Shown: positions 24,007 to 37,400, counted from the stretch's first letter. The stretch: DNA of 64,000 bases from Dipteris shenzhenensis (GCA_047967505.1 CM106540.1), one strand, 5' to 3'. Made by a program: numbers and translations. Notes: generated from the letters alone by a model not told the origin.

Positions 24007-24939
24007 TGCGAGAACGTCGATGGAGTACTCCTTCAAGTTACTCTGGCTAAGAGCAATGCATGCAAATGCCATCCACTAGTGTCACTCTAGCGACTCTTGG
24101 TTTGTTGCGATCGTGAATCCATAAGGAGAAGAAGAGGGAAGGGAGAGGGAAGTGGAGAAGTAAGAGAAGGAGAAGAAGAAGAGGAGGAGAATAGAACATG
24201 GCATTCATGAAAGGAACTATGAGGGAAGGAGACAACTCCAAAGAGGAGGAGGAGATATTGTATTCCAATGTGTGCAACCAACAAGTGAAGACCAAATATT
24301 GCCATTTGGCCTTTTATACATGTCACCTTTTGAAGGGAGGGACAACACTAATCTCTATATACCACTCTCTTTCCTCATTCTTTACAATCAATTTGGGACT
24401 ATTTGGCTCCAAGGCACAATCCTAGCTCTACGGACTTGCCACTATCCATCAAATGACATCACTAACAAGAAGTGGCATATTGTTGAAACCAATCAGTTAG
24501 CATGACTCAAAATTTTCATATCAAAACCATCATGTAGGGTAAATAGAATAGTCGACAAGCAAAGATCAAGAAGATATGCCAACTCCAATCATAGCAAGCT
24601 TCAAGATGACTAAAAAGAGGGGAGCAAAGGTGAGATTTTGAGCTCAGTTGAGGAAGTAATATCCATTTATGGGTCAAGAGACATGTAGAGTCATTTACCT
24701 ATAGATAATGACTTGGTTCAAGAGTTATAGGCCATTCCAACTACTATCAATCAAAAGTCATTGGAGACTCTTGCCTTGATAGAGTGAGGAAACATACACA
24801 GTTTGGTTGGTCAAGCTATCATCAATATCATGATGAGTCTTAGCAAGCTATGAAGACCTCTCAATATAGGGGGGAGGGGGTGAAATTTTTTAGCGAGCAT
24901 CTTTTTTCAAGCATGCATAAAAAATAAAGCTCCCCCCTG

Positions 24940-24981
<42 letters not shown>

Positions 24982-26107
24982 GTGGAATTTTATCAAAGTT
25001 GAACAAAAAGATTCCCTCAAGATTCCACACTGAAACAAAAGACAAAAACTACCACACTAAACTAACAGTGGGGACTTGATTCTAAGACATTATATCCTAT
25101 AAAACCTCCTTACTTACAATCAATTTCATTGTTGAAGTGTGTGTTCAACACATGTACTACCATTGGACACACTGCCACTTAAAGCATCAAAACATTACCA
25201 TGTTTAAATCAGAGTGACGTGTACTCTTCAAAAATGTTAAGGGCTTGATAAATAGCTTATACATTCAAGTCATTAGGTTAGGGACAATGAAATATCTCAT
25301 TAACCACATCAATGCAACACACATGCTTATGCATGAATTATTATTTTATATTTCCTTTCCAATATGAATCCCTTTCAAAATTCCAAATAACTCTTTCAAA
25401 ATTTTCCCATGTTAGATTCTAATCTATTAGCAATGTGATCTTTATAGGGGGCTATTTTATGCTCTTTTGGTGTATTTTCATGTATTGTCTCATTTGAGGT
25501 TGATAACTAGGGATTGAAGGGGTATAAAATCTCATAAGTTGATTTGCTTATATACATGGATTCTTGGCTCATGGAGCATGTGGTTGGCCTCATGGTTGTC
25601 TTGGAGGTGGTAGTCTTTACATGCATTCCATGTGGCCACCTGGTTTACAACATGGCATTGACAATCTTGAGCACGGTCCCTTGAATGTACAAGGTTGATA
25701 GATTGCATCTTATTTTTGAGGTCCATATGGTTCTCATTATCATCCTAATGAGAGCCATGTGGACCAATTACATTCTCTAGTCTTGATGTTGTCAAAGCAC
25801 CTTCTCAAATCATGTCTTTTCCATAGGGTCCTTAGTTGAGTGTTCTATATCTATGTCACCCTTCAACAAAGTCCAAAGGCATGAATAGGGGGTCATTGTC
25901 TATGTCATATGTTCTCTCTCTTAATAAAAGGGCCGATTAGTCTTTCAAGCATGTCACAATAGTCTTTTGGTACATGAGTCTCAAATTGATCATATCATGA
26001 ATGCTAAAGTTGTTACAATTTTGATAGCTTGTGTGAGGGTGGGTATTGATATCAAGATTAAGAGAGAGGCTCAATAAAACCATTGTATGCAAACCAACTA
26101 CTACAAT
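24007..26107. other. intergenic with (CT)n; possible LTR at right end
   Basis: A GA-rich patch lies at 24120-24190 and (CT)n at 24941-24979. The last part may be a degraded copia LTR because a PBS-like sequence follows, but its left end cannot be placed. No gene recognised. Confidence 0.45.
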
Positions 26108-26119
26108 TGGTATTAGAGC
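26108..26119 (+). other. degenerate copia primer-binding site
   Basis: TGGTATTAGAGC differs from the canonical TGGTATCAGAGC by one C-to-T change. It follows CTACAAT, a plausible LTR end. It probably marks a decayed copia insertion with no readable pol. Confidence 0.55.
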
Positions 26120-26157
26120 TAGATGTGAGGGTTTTTTTCAGTGTGGTCTGAGTCTAT

Positions 26158-26335
26158 TTGATCTTACATGAGAGCTTTCTTCATCAGAGTGACGCGAAAG
26201 AGTCCAAGTGATTCATAATGAAGTTAAGAGCTTCTTTAAGTGTATTTGATCTCGGTTTGATTTTGCATGAGAGGTTTCTCAATAGAGTTACATGAAAGAG
26301 TCCAAGTGATTCATAATAAGGCTAGGAGGTTCTTC
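26158..26335 (+). repeat. roughly 99-bp tandem duplication
   Basis: Two imperfect copies, each containing CATGAGAG and GAAAGAGTCCAAGTGATTCA followed by TAAT, lie about 99 bp apart just after the degenerate PBS. Confidence 0.75.
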
Positions 26336-27289
26336 AATTGTTGTGATTGTGTCAAAGTCTTTTTGATGGACTCTTGTGTTGACGGTTTGATTTGCTCACT
26401 CCCCTTTGCTTAACTTATGGGTGCTCAATGTTCTATGCTCATGAACCATTACCCAACTTATGCAGTTCTCAAATGAAGATGCTTGATCTTGAAGTCCTTG
26501 GTGAGCTGTGCATGCGAGTGTACTAGGGTGTGATGCAGATAGATTTCAACAAAAACAACTCAAAGGTTGGGGCTACTATTGAGAGCGAAACCATATGGTG
26601 GTGGGGGATTGAGCGTATAGAATAAATAGAGAAAAATATGGATAGAATGGAGAAAACCACCCTTGTATTATATTAAGAAAGACTATTTATAATGAAGCCA
26701 CCTTGGCTTGAGCTGAGCACTTAGCTACACAAGCTCCTAGCCTAGCAAGCTAGAGAGAGGTCAGGCAACTCGTGAACAACCACCACTTGCTCTTTTCTAT
26801 GATGCTTTTCTAAGTAGAATTACTACAAGAAAACCTTCTACTCCTAACATTCGGTGATTTTCTAGAGTGTTTCTTGTAATTGCTGTGCTGCACTAAGCTT
26901 TAGGATGACTCCTCCTTGGCCTCAAAGTCGCCTCCTTAGCTTCACTACTATTGCTATTCACTCGCCACTTGAGAAGTTAGCCAATGATGTTCTCACCGCT
27001 TGGGAAGTTATCCAAAGATGTGCTACCATTGGGTAGTCCACCAATCCTAGATGCCACTTGCTCATGGCTACATTAGTAAGATCTCTTTGGGTTCCACCTG
27101 TGTTGGCCTGACCCAAGGGCCAACATTTTTTCTAACCAAGGGTCAACATTTTGACATGATACAAGGGCCAACATTTCACCTCAGTTTTCTACAACTGAGC
27201 CCTCATGGTTTTGAACTAGCTAGAACTAAGCACTACCAAAGGTAGACGAGTGGGGATTGAAGCCATAGGGTCATCATGTGTGGTCATGG
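26336..27289. other. intergenic, no gene recognised
   Basis: No domain is readable. At 27100-27180 the phrase AGGGCCAACATTT or AGGGTCAACATTT is repeated three times. It may include the 3' end of the copia remnant that starts further right. Confidence 0.4.
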
Positions 27290-29473
27290 ATTTACCTTGG
27301 AGGCTAGCATGGAGGTACTTGGGGAGCAGGAAAAGAAGGGAGAGGGCACATCATTTGGAGGAGCAGGGGAGTAAGACAATCTGGGAGAGGAAGGGTCAAA
27401 AGTATTTACCATATGTGTTGGTTTGAGAGGAGTGGTTTGAGAGGAGGCCAGGGATACAAAGAGTGGATGTCAATGTCATCTCATAAAAAACAACATCTCT
27501 GCTCACTATAAACTTATGAGTAGATGGGTTATAGCATCTATACCCTTTCTACTGCAGAGAATAACCAAGAAAGATGCACTTCTTAGCTTTTGGGTCCAAC
27601 TTGGACCTCAACTCATGTGGCACATGAACATAGGCAGTGCAACCAAAAATTTTCAAATGAGAAATATTTGGTTTCCTACTAGTATACATCTCCTCTGGCA
27701 TCATGCCATGTATTGCTACAGTGGGAATCCTGTTCATTATGTAAACTGCTGTAGCAACTACTTCAGCCCAATAATAATCTGGTAGGTATTTTTCATTTAG
27801 TGTGGCCCGAGATACCTCTCCAATATGCCTGTTTTTACTTTCTGCAAGTCCATCTTGCTGTGAGGTATGACTGCATGAATATTGTTGCTTTATGCCATGC
27901 TCCTACAGGAACCTTGCAAACTCATTTGAGAGGTACTCTCCCCCTCCATCTGACCTTAGGCATTTTATTTGTAGGGCTGTTTCTTTTTCAACCATAGCTT
28001 TAAAAGCTTTGAAATGCCCAAATACTTCACTTTTCTTTCTCATAAAATACACCCAAACTTTCCTACTGTAGTCATTAATAAAAGTGACAAAATAATGATA
28101 GCCTCCAATAGATGCAGCTTTAGTAGTCCACACATTAGAGTGGATTAATTCCAATGGCTTCTTACTCTCTTGAACATGTCTAGGAAATGGTTTCCTTGCC
28201 TGTTTTCCAAATTGACAAGCTTCACATACCTTATGCATTTTTGCAACCTTGAATTTAGGCAATCCTGCAACAATATTTTAGGCTTGCATTGATTTAAGTC
28301 GCTGTACATTAACATGACCAATGCGTTTATGCCATATATCAATATCTGCAACCAAACGGGTCCCATGTGCAAACATTGCTGCACTCAATTCAGGCATGTC
28401 CGCATCCAATGTAAACATCCTGCCCTTCTTCTTTCCTTTTACTATCAAGCGACCGTTATTCTTCATATCCTCAACAAAGCATCCATGAGGATTAAATTTG
28501 AGCTGCAAGCCCTGCTCAACCATTTGACCAACAGAAACCAGGTTCTTGGTGATGTTTGGGATATGAAATACATCAGACAGGTATTTCTTTTTCCCATCCT
28601 ACATAGACAAAGGAATTTTACCAATCTGCACAATAGGATGCGCAGTATCATCACCAGTCTCCACAAATCCTAGTCTTTCCATTTTCCTTGCATCTTGCAT
28701 CCATTCTGCATGACTTTGTCATGTGGTTTGATGCACCTAAGTCAACATACCACACATCATTTCTTTCTTTTGCACTTGTCACAGAATCGGTCATGTGCTG
28801 CACCATAAACAAATGCTCATTTCTGTCATCACCCTGTCTACTAGAGGATGCATAATTGCCTTGCTACAATTTTCCATTCATAATGTCATTCTGCTTTTTG
28901 TAGCAGTCTTTAGCCATATGACCCATTTTACCACAATAGTAGCATTCAACATTGCTGTTTGCATTTTGGCCTCTCTGCCATCCACCACGACCTCTTTGGC
29001 TCCCCCTGCCTCTAGAGTTACCACGTCCTCCTCCAAAGGATTGGTTTTCTTGAGTTTGCTACATATTTTGATTTCTACCACGGCCTCCAGGTCGGCCTCT
29101 TTTCTCTCTGCACATTGTGCAACTCCTGCTTGAGCTACATTTTCCTGGCTTGCATATTTGTGTTGTACATTTTTGCCAAAGTATCCCATGCCTCCTTTGG
29201 CGTACTTACATCTTGAATATGCACAATCATAGAATCTAAAATATTGATAGACAGCCGGTACATAACTTCTCTGGCTCTCTCATGCCATCCTTTAAATGCT
29301 TGCATTTCTTGTTGATTGGGAACATTAGGAAGAACTGGTTCTTCTTCATTTCCTGTAATGAACTCCCAATAGCCTTTTCCCATAAGGAAATTCGTCATTC
29401 TAAACTTCCATGCTTGGAAGTTGTTCTTGTCAAGCTTTTCAGTGACAATCTGTGAAAAAGAATCAGACGCCAT
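27290..29473 (-). pseudogene. Ty1/copia gag-protease-integrase pseudogene lacking RT
   Basis: Gag begins at ATG 29473 (MASDSFSQIVTEKLDKNNF). Its zinc knuckle CYYCGKMGHMAKDC is intact. Protease reads WYVDLGASNHM, where the active-site Ser of D-S-G is Leu (TCA to TTA). Integrase follows with HKRIGHVN, CEACQFGK, FINDYSRKVWVYF, LRSDGGGEY and the C-terminal FGCTAYVHVPHELRSKLDPK to SRDVVFYE. In-frame stops are mostly TAG (about 27546, 27905, 28604, 28866, 29058) plus a TAA near 28278. Frameshifts separate the gag, protease and integrase pieces. No RT or RNase H follows, so the 3' half is missing. Confidence 0.9.
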
Positions 29474-30061
29474 TATAGAACACTATAAAATATTCTGTCA
29501 CTGCAAAAAACACAGCTTCTGCCTATCTTCATCATCTACATTGGAGAAACTTGAAGCAATCTTGCGTTTAGAGCTCATGGATGGCTTCTAGATCATTGGT
29601 TGGAATTGAGGGCGAGGCTAAGAGAGATGTTGGGGCCCTTCTTCATCTATTGCTAAGTTACCATCATTAGGCTTCCTATGCCTGGGAAGCTTGGAACTAC
29701 AATTAATTTACCAATTTTTGTTTGAGCCACATATTCTCGATTTGCAACTATTTGCAAGCCCTCCAGAGTCCTCTAAGGCCTAATGGAGCTATTTATTTTT
29801 CAGTCGGAGTGTTGTTGCCTCAATTTGGGTGTCCTGAAGAGCTTGCTGCTTGATCTATTCTTGTTGCACATCCTATAATGCTATATGTAGCTGAGAAGCT
29901 TTGGATGCTAATGTCTCCTTGGAAGCCTGGAGTTTGGAGTTAGCCATGCATAAATTTTCCACCTTACAATGTAAGTTTGCCATGACACTACTGTAACTTG
30001 GTATGGGTCTGTTGGAGCTAGCTATGAAACTACACCAACTCATCATAAACATTGAGAGCAA
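29474..30061 (-). pseudogene. cryptic coiled-coil reading frame in front of copia gag
   Basis: The minus strand, in the same frame as the gag ATG at 29473, reads as a Leu/Ala/Gln-rich heptad-like segment (LQASKETLASKASQLHIAL and onward). A basic patch KRKIASSF and an acidic DDEDR come near its end. It is interrupted by about nine stops, roughly seven TAG, one TAA and one TGA, each explainable as C-to-T of a Gln or Arg codon. It abuts the truncated RNase H of the neighbouring copia. It could be an extra upstream ORF, a captured host fragment, or chance; I do not recognise a family. Confidence 0.35.
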
Positions 30062-33000
30062 CTATAGGTTGCTTCTTGCTAACCCATGACACAGCTCCAG
30101 ATCCAAATGAGAAATAGTAACCTATCACTGATCTCCTGCTGCCCACGTCTCCTACCCAATCTGAGTCACAAAATCTGGTCAAGATGTTGCCCTTGGTATA
30201 GGTGATGCCATAGTCAAGTGTGCCTTTGATGTATTTTAGCACCTGCATCCCTGCCCTCCAATGGTTCTCCCGGGGCTTATTGGAAAACTTGCTTAGTACA
30301 CCAGTCGCAAAGATGATGTCCGACCATGTGTTGCACGAGTAAATTAAACTACCCACAAGCCTTCTGTACTTTGCTTCGTCCACCAGTGGTGATGAATCCT
30401 CATTTGAGAGCTTCACATCAACCTCCATAGGGGTGCCAACTGTCTTGCACTCAGCCATGCCAAATGCCTTCAATATCTCTCTAGCATACTTCAGCTATGA
30501 AATGAAGATCTGTTTTGGCTCTTGCCCTCCTCTTGCCAAACTTCAATCCCCAAATAGAAATGCATCAGTCTGAGGTTTGTCATTTCAAACTCTCTTCCTA
30601 GCAAATGCTTTGTCTGTGAGATCTTCTCTTCATGGTTCCCTATTATGACAAGGTCGTCCACATAAAGGACCACAATCATACACTTGCCTTCTTCTCTGAA
30701 GATATACAAATTTGCATCAAATGGGCTCCTCCTAAACCCGTTTAGCAGAAAGTAGGCATCAATTCACTGGTACCACGCTTGTGGGGCCTGTTTCAGCCTG
30801 TAAAGTGCCTTCTTCAGTTTATAGACTTTACCTTCTGAATCGGGGATCTGAACCGGGGATCACAAAACCTGGTGGCTGTTCCATGTATACCTCCTCCTTG
30901 AGATCTCCATTCAGAAAGGCAGATTTTACATCCACCTGAAACACGGGCCAACTTCCCTGGGTAGCTAAAGCCAAAACACTGCGAATTGTGGTTAGTCGAG
31001 CTGTGAGAGCAAAAGTATCATGATAATCAAAACCATGTACCTGTGCAAATCCTTTTGCCACGAGCTGAGCCTTGTACTTATCCAACGTGCCATCAGACTT
31101 GTACTTGGTCTTGTATACCCACTTGGTGCCAATTACCTTGTGTTTTGGTGGTCGATCCACAAGGTCCCAAGTGTTGTTCTTCATTATGGAGCCATACTCC
31201 AATTACATAGCCTCCATCCACCTATCATCACCCTGTGCCTCTTCAAGACACTTGGGTTCATCAGCACGGATTACCTCTGTCATCAAAGCATAGTTGACCA
31301 AGTGTTCTTGCGCCCTTCTTTGCTCCTCTAATCTCTTGGATTGGCGGTGTTTGGATGGTTCCTCCTCAATGGCTGGAGGTTCTCTGCCGTCCAAAAGCTA
31401 CTTTACCCACTTCATGAATGGCCATTGTCATTATCGTTCTATAGGCTCTTCTTCCTCTTCTTTATCTTGAATCCTCCCAAGCATCATTGGGGGAGTTCGG
31501 TCTACTGTTGGTGGTTGTACTGGATGGATATTTTGGTCCTGGTTGTCTGGGAAGGAAGCATCCTCCTCCAATTGATGCGGCTATTCTGAGAAGACCACAT
31601 CGCGACTTACTATTACCTTCTTGGTAACAGGGTTATAGAGATGGTAGCCCTTCGCCTCTTCACTGTAGCCCAAGAAAATACACTTCCGGCTCTTCGGTTC
31701 CCATTTGGTCCTGTTAGCATCAGGGACATGCACAAAACAGTCACATCCAAAAACTCTGAAATGTGCAGCTAAAGGTTTCTTACCAGAAAAGGCTTGCAGT
31801 GGAGTCATCCCATTCATAGCCTTTGTATAGCTACGATTCAGAATGTAAACTGTCGTGTTACATGCTTCACCCCAGAAAGTCTATGGCAAATCTTTCCCTT
31901 TCAATACTCCTGCCCATTTCACAGACGACGCGCATCTTGCGTTCTGCTACTCCATTTTGCTGTGATGTATGTGGCGGGGGTTTTTGCCTCTTGATCCCGT
32001 TACTTTTGCAGTAACTTTCGAATTCACTTGATGTGAACTCACCACCTCTGTCTGATCTCAACTTCTTCACCTTCCTCCCTGTTTCTTTCTCGACCATTAC
32101 ATGCCATTCTTTAAACTTACTAAAAGCCTCATCTTTAGTCTTCAGGAAGTATATCCATATCCTTCTATTATAGTCATCGATCAGCGTCATGAAGTAGTAG
32201 GAACCACCCAAAGCTTTTGTCTCCATCTTTCCGTAGCGGTCCATGTGAACGAGCTCTAGAGGAGCCTTTGCCCTGCTGGCCTCTTTAGGAAAGGGCTACC
32301 GATGCTGCTTGCCCATCATGCAAGCTTCACATACATCGGGCAGATTTGTAATTTCTAGTAGGTCTACAATCATTCCACTTTTATGCATCTCCTTTAAAGA
32401 ACTAAGGTTTAGATGACCAAAACTCTCATGCCACAGCTTAGTGTTCTTCACATCGGCTCAAGCACTGAAAGCTGAGAGTTCATAAATGTTGTTGCGCCGT
32501 GTACCTTTACCAATGACCTTCCCTTGAAGATCCAGAATCTGTGCACCATTCTTATCGAATTGAACTTTGAGGTCCTGATATGTGATTACAGAAATGGACA
32601 ACAAGTTCCTCTTGATATCTGGCATGTAAAGAACATCGGATAACTGTTTTACAACTCCATCTGACTTGAGAGCTATCATACCTTTTCCTTTTGCTGGACA
32701 TTTTGCATCATTGCCAACTGCTACCAGGATGTCATTCCCTACCGGCTGTAGAGAGGTATACCAATCCTTCCAACTAGTCATGTGGTGCGATGCACCACTG
32801 TTAATAATCCAAGGTTCATCCATAGGTACAGGAATTGCCTTCGTGCAAATCTCCTCAATTGCTACGAACAGCTCTATTGGTACTGCTTGTGCGCTGTTGC
32901 TGGACTCTTTCTTTACTCCGTTCTTCTCATCTGTAATCTTCTTCTGGCACTCATTCTGCTTGTGCCCTACCTTGTTGCAATAGAAGCACTTGATCTTCTT

Positions 33001-33722
33001 CTTTCCCTTTTATCATCAGAAGAAGATGGGTTACCAGCGTCCTTACCCTTACCTTTCTTTGATCTAGCATAGAAAGCCGAATCTTCTCCAGTCCTCTTCT
33101 TTTGATGCATCTCCTCCTCCAGAAGGATCGCGCTGAAATCCTCAAAGTTGAGGGGCGGATTTCTATTCTACATATTCAGCACCGTAACAAGACCGTCGTA
33201 CTTTGGTGGGAGAATCCGTATGCACCTTCGTGCTAGATTCTCGCTGATGATGGTGATGCAGTCATCTAATCGCGCAGATTCTTCACCCTAGTGATGAACT
33301 TCTCTGCCGCTTCAGACTCAGATAGTTTCTCATTCGCGAGTTGAGTCTCCAGATTCTAAATCCGTGTCTGATTCTGGTCTCGTACTGATTTTTCAAGACC
33401 GTGCATGCCTCCTCCGCTGTGGTGACATGGTGAATTAATGCCATGACGAAATCACTTACACTGCAGACAATAGAACACAGCGCATCTGCATTTCTTCTTG
33501 TCCACGCGAGAATCTCATCCGTAGTTGGTACCATCTGTTGTCTTGCATTGGCCAGATTCATCATCTTGGGACCGGCTTCATGTCCACCCTAGTAGCAATA
33601 TCCCAAGGCTCATATGCGCTTAGGATGGTCTTCATCTTGAACTTCCAGAGTGAATAGTTAGTGCCGTCCAACTTTCCACTTTCACCGAACGATGGGATTC
33701 GCAGTCTTGCGGGCTGGGCCAT
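30062..33722 (-). pseudogene. Ty1/copia gag-pol pseudogene (gag to truncated RNase H)
   Basis: Gag starts at ATG 33722 (MAQPARLRIPSFGESGKLDG) with an intact zinc knuckle CFYCNKVGHKQNEC. Protease shows WIINSGASHHM, the catalytic Asp of D-S-G replaced by Asn (GAC to AAC). Integrase has CEACMMGKQHR, LIDDYNRRIWIYF, RSDRGGEFTS and QQNGVAERK. RT has WVYKTKYKSDG, QVDVKSAFLNG and active site VVLYVDDLVIIG. RNase H stops at SWVSKKQPIVAL near 30062, where unrelated sequence begins, so its C-terminus, PPT and 3' LTR are missing. Stops include TAG near 33168, 32297, 31588, 31398 and 30494, and TGA near 32459 and 30765. A 13-bp imperfect duplication frameshifts RT near 30845. Confidence 0.92.
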
Positions 33723-33780
33723 CTCTCACAATCTGCTCGCAAACAGAAACACACTACCAAATCTTCTTGCTAGAGTCCAG

Positions 33781-33792
33781 GCTCTGATACCA
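33781..33792 (-). other. primer-binding site of minus-strand copia
   Basis: The reverse complement reads TGGTATCAGAGC, immediately between the LTR at 33793 and the gag leader. Confidence 0.92.
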
Positions 33793-34379
33793 TGTAAGAA
33801 AACAATATAATGTCTGTGCTCAACAGATAACAGGATCTCGTACACAAGAGAGAAAGCCAGATAGTATGGAGAATCAAAAATTTGATTACTATAGAACTGA
33901 TACAATAGATGGCACTGCCTCCCAACCGTGCGCTCTTGTGAAAGAAGCTTCGATGGCGAGCTGGAAATAGTACAGGTTGGAGGCTCGATGCTAAGGAATG
34001 AGGGTTGCTATAGCCAGTGATGAAATGGGCTTCACGGGCTTGCTCTTATATAGCCACCAGTCATAGTGGTTAGACCCAATCGGGTGATCGATCTAGTCCG
34101 CCTAAAACAGTCGACTAGGGGTCGGATAGGCCATCGACCACACGATAGAACTGTGGCATAAAATAGAGCAACTAACCTACGGTCACTGTTTGGTCCAGAG
34201 CCATCCGGAATCATCTGGGGCTCCAAACGGGCCCCGCAACCCGAGAGTGGGCTGCCCCGGGAAATGCTCCGTCTACCCTCAGTGCGGTCAGTCATGGGAT
34301 GCCTTCCCGCACTTGCATGTAGCCTAGTTGGTAGTGTGCCAGCTCCGTCCAACCGTCAGGCCACACATGGCCCCCATCA
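33793..34379 (-). mobile_element. 5' LTR of minus-strand copia (right end uncertain)
   Basis: It starts TGTAAGAAA next to the PBS. Its first roughly 375 bases are repeated at 43040-43417 with moderate divergence, which supports the LTR call. The outer end is placed at a CA at 34379 but cannot be checked because the second copy is truncated. Confidence 0.75.
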
Positions 34380-34469
34380 GTTAAGTTACTTTGGTGTTGG
34401 TTAAATTAAATTGCCTTGGGGTTAGGTTTGGCCAGTGGCCAAAGTTGTGCCATGTGGCAACCTTATACA

Positions 34470-34720
34470 TACATCATCTTATCTTGCCATGTGGCCTCCC
34501 ATCTGACATGTCATTACCTCTGCCAAGTCACTACCACCTCATTACTATAGTCTAATCAGCTCATCTCCTTATCCATACATCATCTCATCTTGCCACGTGG
34601 CCTCCTGTCTGACATGTCATTACCTCTGCCAAGTCACTGCCACCTCATTACTCTACCATGTGGCCTCCCCTCTGACATGTCATTACCTCTACCAAGTCAC
34701 AGCCACCTCATTACTGTAGT
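34470..34720 (+). repeat. three tandem copies of a 63-107 bp unit
   Basis: Units beginning CCATGTGGCCTCCC or CCACGTGGCCTCC and containing CTGACATGTCATTACCTCT recur at about 34484, 34591 and 34654. They sit in sequence resembling the leader at 18.1-18.5 kb, rich in CCACATCA. Confidence 0.8.
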
Positions 34721-37000
34721 CCAGGTAGTTACCAACTTAGTAGCCATTTGTTAGATGCCACATCAGCATGACACCTAAGCAATGCCTCCTAGACACAGTA
34801 ATCTACATAGGCACACTGCATGTGACCATCCACTACCACATCACCCTCCATGCCACATCATCATTTTTTATCACCCTCTTGGGATCAAAATTTGGCCATC
34901 CTTCAGGGAGCCATAACTTTTGACCCAGAGAGAATTTTGTGGTGATCTAAAAAGCAAAAATGATCACCATATTATGCTCTACATGATAAGAACCACCATA
35001 TTGCTCTCTTCTATTTGACTTTTCCACATGTTAGAATCATTGAATCCTCATCATCAAAACCACCTCTTAATCCATTGTAGCGTACCCAACACATAAATTG
35101 AATTAAGATAAAATTCTTTTGATGCAAGGTGCATCGAGACGCGTAGTCTAGCTATAGACTAGAACAACCGTAAAGGACATCCAACTCCAGTAAGCCAAGT
35201 AAGCCATTGCCACATACTCGATTAGTCTCCCATCGTTAGTCCCATCAGATCTATTATCGGTGTACACACTCACACATTCGAGACTAGTTTAGTACTCTTG
35301 GCATTCAACAATTCATCACACTTCTCATATTCAATATTATTGCACATTTGCATGCACACATGCTGCCCATGTATAGTCATATTCATTGACTATTTTTTGC
35401 ATTAGTTCCTACACACACACACATCAACCTTTTACAGCCTCTTGGCTAATCCTGACACTCAATTGTGATCATTTCATTGTAGGCTTGCTCTCTAGAATCC
35501 ATGCAGTTCTTCCACCATGACTTGGTTTTGGTAGTTTTGTGTAAGTCCCTTAGTGGTAGCTTTTACAATGTTCTCATGAGTAGACACTCTCACTGATACA
35601 CGAGTAAGCCTCTTTCATATAGCACCAGACCATCTCTAGCATGGATTTATCCACATCGCATCATTGAGGATACACCAATCATGACTCTAGATGAGATCTA
35701 TGAATGGAAAGAGAACCTTCTTTAACCATTTATTGCCACAAGGTATGTTCCAATATTTTTTTCCCAAAAGTGGAATTAAAATACCCCTCCTTTTGAATGC
35801 ATATGGTATTGTAAAATTTTGGGAGGTGAACCCCCCGACCAAAAAGCAATTCTCACCAAGAGATTCCTCCTCCCTTACAGCATAAGTTGAGAGGTCAATG
35901 GTCTTCCAATGGTCTCGATGAACCACTGGCACAAATACACATAAGGGTTAGATTCCCCTCTTTTAATGTTTGCACATAAATGCGATATGAACATTTTTCT
36001 GATTAAATACCCTTAAATCGCGTTTTTAGGCAAATAATTTTTTCTATGGAAATAATACTATGTACCCTAACATCGGATAAATCATATGCATGGGACTAGG
36101 TGCAATAGTAATAGGTTTTGCCCATAAACGTGATACAGGTGTTTTCGAGCAATATACACTCAAATCACATTTTCAAGAAAACACCTTGGCCTCAAAGTAG
36201 CAATATCTAGGCTCCAAATAAAACATGAGATCCAAACAAATTCAGATAAATTGAAAAAGAAAATGATCTTAGATCATGCAAAAGATGAAGTAAATGCCTA
36301 AGATCTGGTGCAGTGGAATTGTGTTTTTAAGAAGACTTATAAAAAGATAGATCAAGAAAACACATGGAAAGGTAGATCAAGACTGTGGTGTATTTAAATA
36401 CCTAGATTTTTTCTCTCCATGGCTTTTGCACAAGTGTAGGTAGGTGAGGATGATGGTGGAAGACAAGCCACGGCTAAAGTGTTGTCCAAATGAAGATGAG
36501 GAATAAGATGAGGCTACGGTGTAGGAGAAAAGTGATGAAGATCAAAACTGTTGAAGGGATGGAGAAAAGTGAAGATAAGAGGAGATGGCATAGATATCTA
36601 TGCAAGTCACACTTGTCAGCCACACATGCCAAAAACGATCTTCTAGGTACTAGTTAATTAAGTATGTAATGATTGCTTGCACCTATTTTTAGACCAAGCC
36701 ACCACTAAGTAGACTTAATCTCCCCTTTTCATCTTCATCTTGAGTTTCATCTTCCTCTCTACAGGCTTGTGCTATCCAACCTCACCAGCTCCATCAAACT
36801 GACCCACTACAGCTCTAACTCCATCACCCAGACCCACTATAGCTCTAGCTCCACCCATCAAGCTCATATTATCTTAGTATCCCCCTTTTCCAATCAAGGG
36901 AAATATAAGGCTCAAACCCTTCCATTACCACCGCTATTTTAGGCCCTTAGCCTGCACCACCTTAGATTACCCCCATGAACCATGTGATCATTGAGGAGCC
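34721..37000. other. LTR/leader-like and unassigned sequence
   Basis: 34721-35650 resembles the leader of the copia element at 18-19.2 kb in layout and in motifs such as CCTCTTGGCTA, so it is probably retroelement-derived. 35650-37000 holds an 81-codon minus frame (35687-35932) with no recognised motif and AT-rich sequence. No gene supported. Confidence 0.4.
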
Positions 37001-37400
37001 ATCTAGTGAGTGCAAGGATGCAAATTATTCCCCTTTGGCAAATTACTCCTTGCCATGCAGGAGTCCCTTATACCAATATAGCCAGATAAGTCATTATATC
37101 ATGCAAGATGAATAGTACAACTTGTTTTACCAAATGGCTCCCACCACACAAAGAGCTCGTGATATGAATACTTTGGTATGCAGACCATCTATGCAATGCT
37201 ATACCTATCAAGGACCACACCGAGCTAGTGAGTGTCCCTATAAGATGCTAGCCAACCAACTGGTGGCTTGCTATAAGTGCCAAGGACCTCACTTCCTAAA
37301 AGACAACCCCTACAAGGATGATCAGCCCCTGCCCACAACTGTCGCTAACATGAATGCCCCACTAAGTAGAAAATTTTGAATTCATGATTTGAAAAATAGT
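37001..37400 (+). pseudogene. retroelement gag fragment with two damaged zinc knuckles
   Basis: The frame at 37122-37379 contains CYTYQGPHRASECPY and then CYKCQGPHFLKDNPY. Both match the CX2CX4HX4C gag knuckle, but each lacks one Cys (Tyr in the first, Asn in the second). Paired knuckles with this spacing suit a Ty3/gypsy gag. No protease is attached directly; the Ty3 protease remnant at 40.6-42.1 kb in the same orientation may belong to the same insertion. Confidence 0.6.

Noticed and set aside
35687-35932. 81-codon minus-strand frame as a gene
   Set aside because: No domain recognised, and an overlapping plus-strand frame of similar length is also open.
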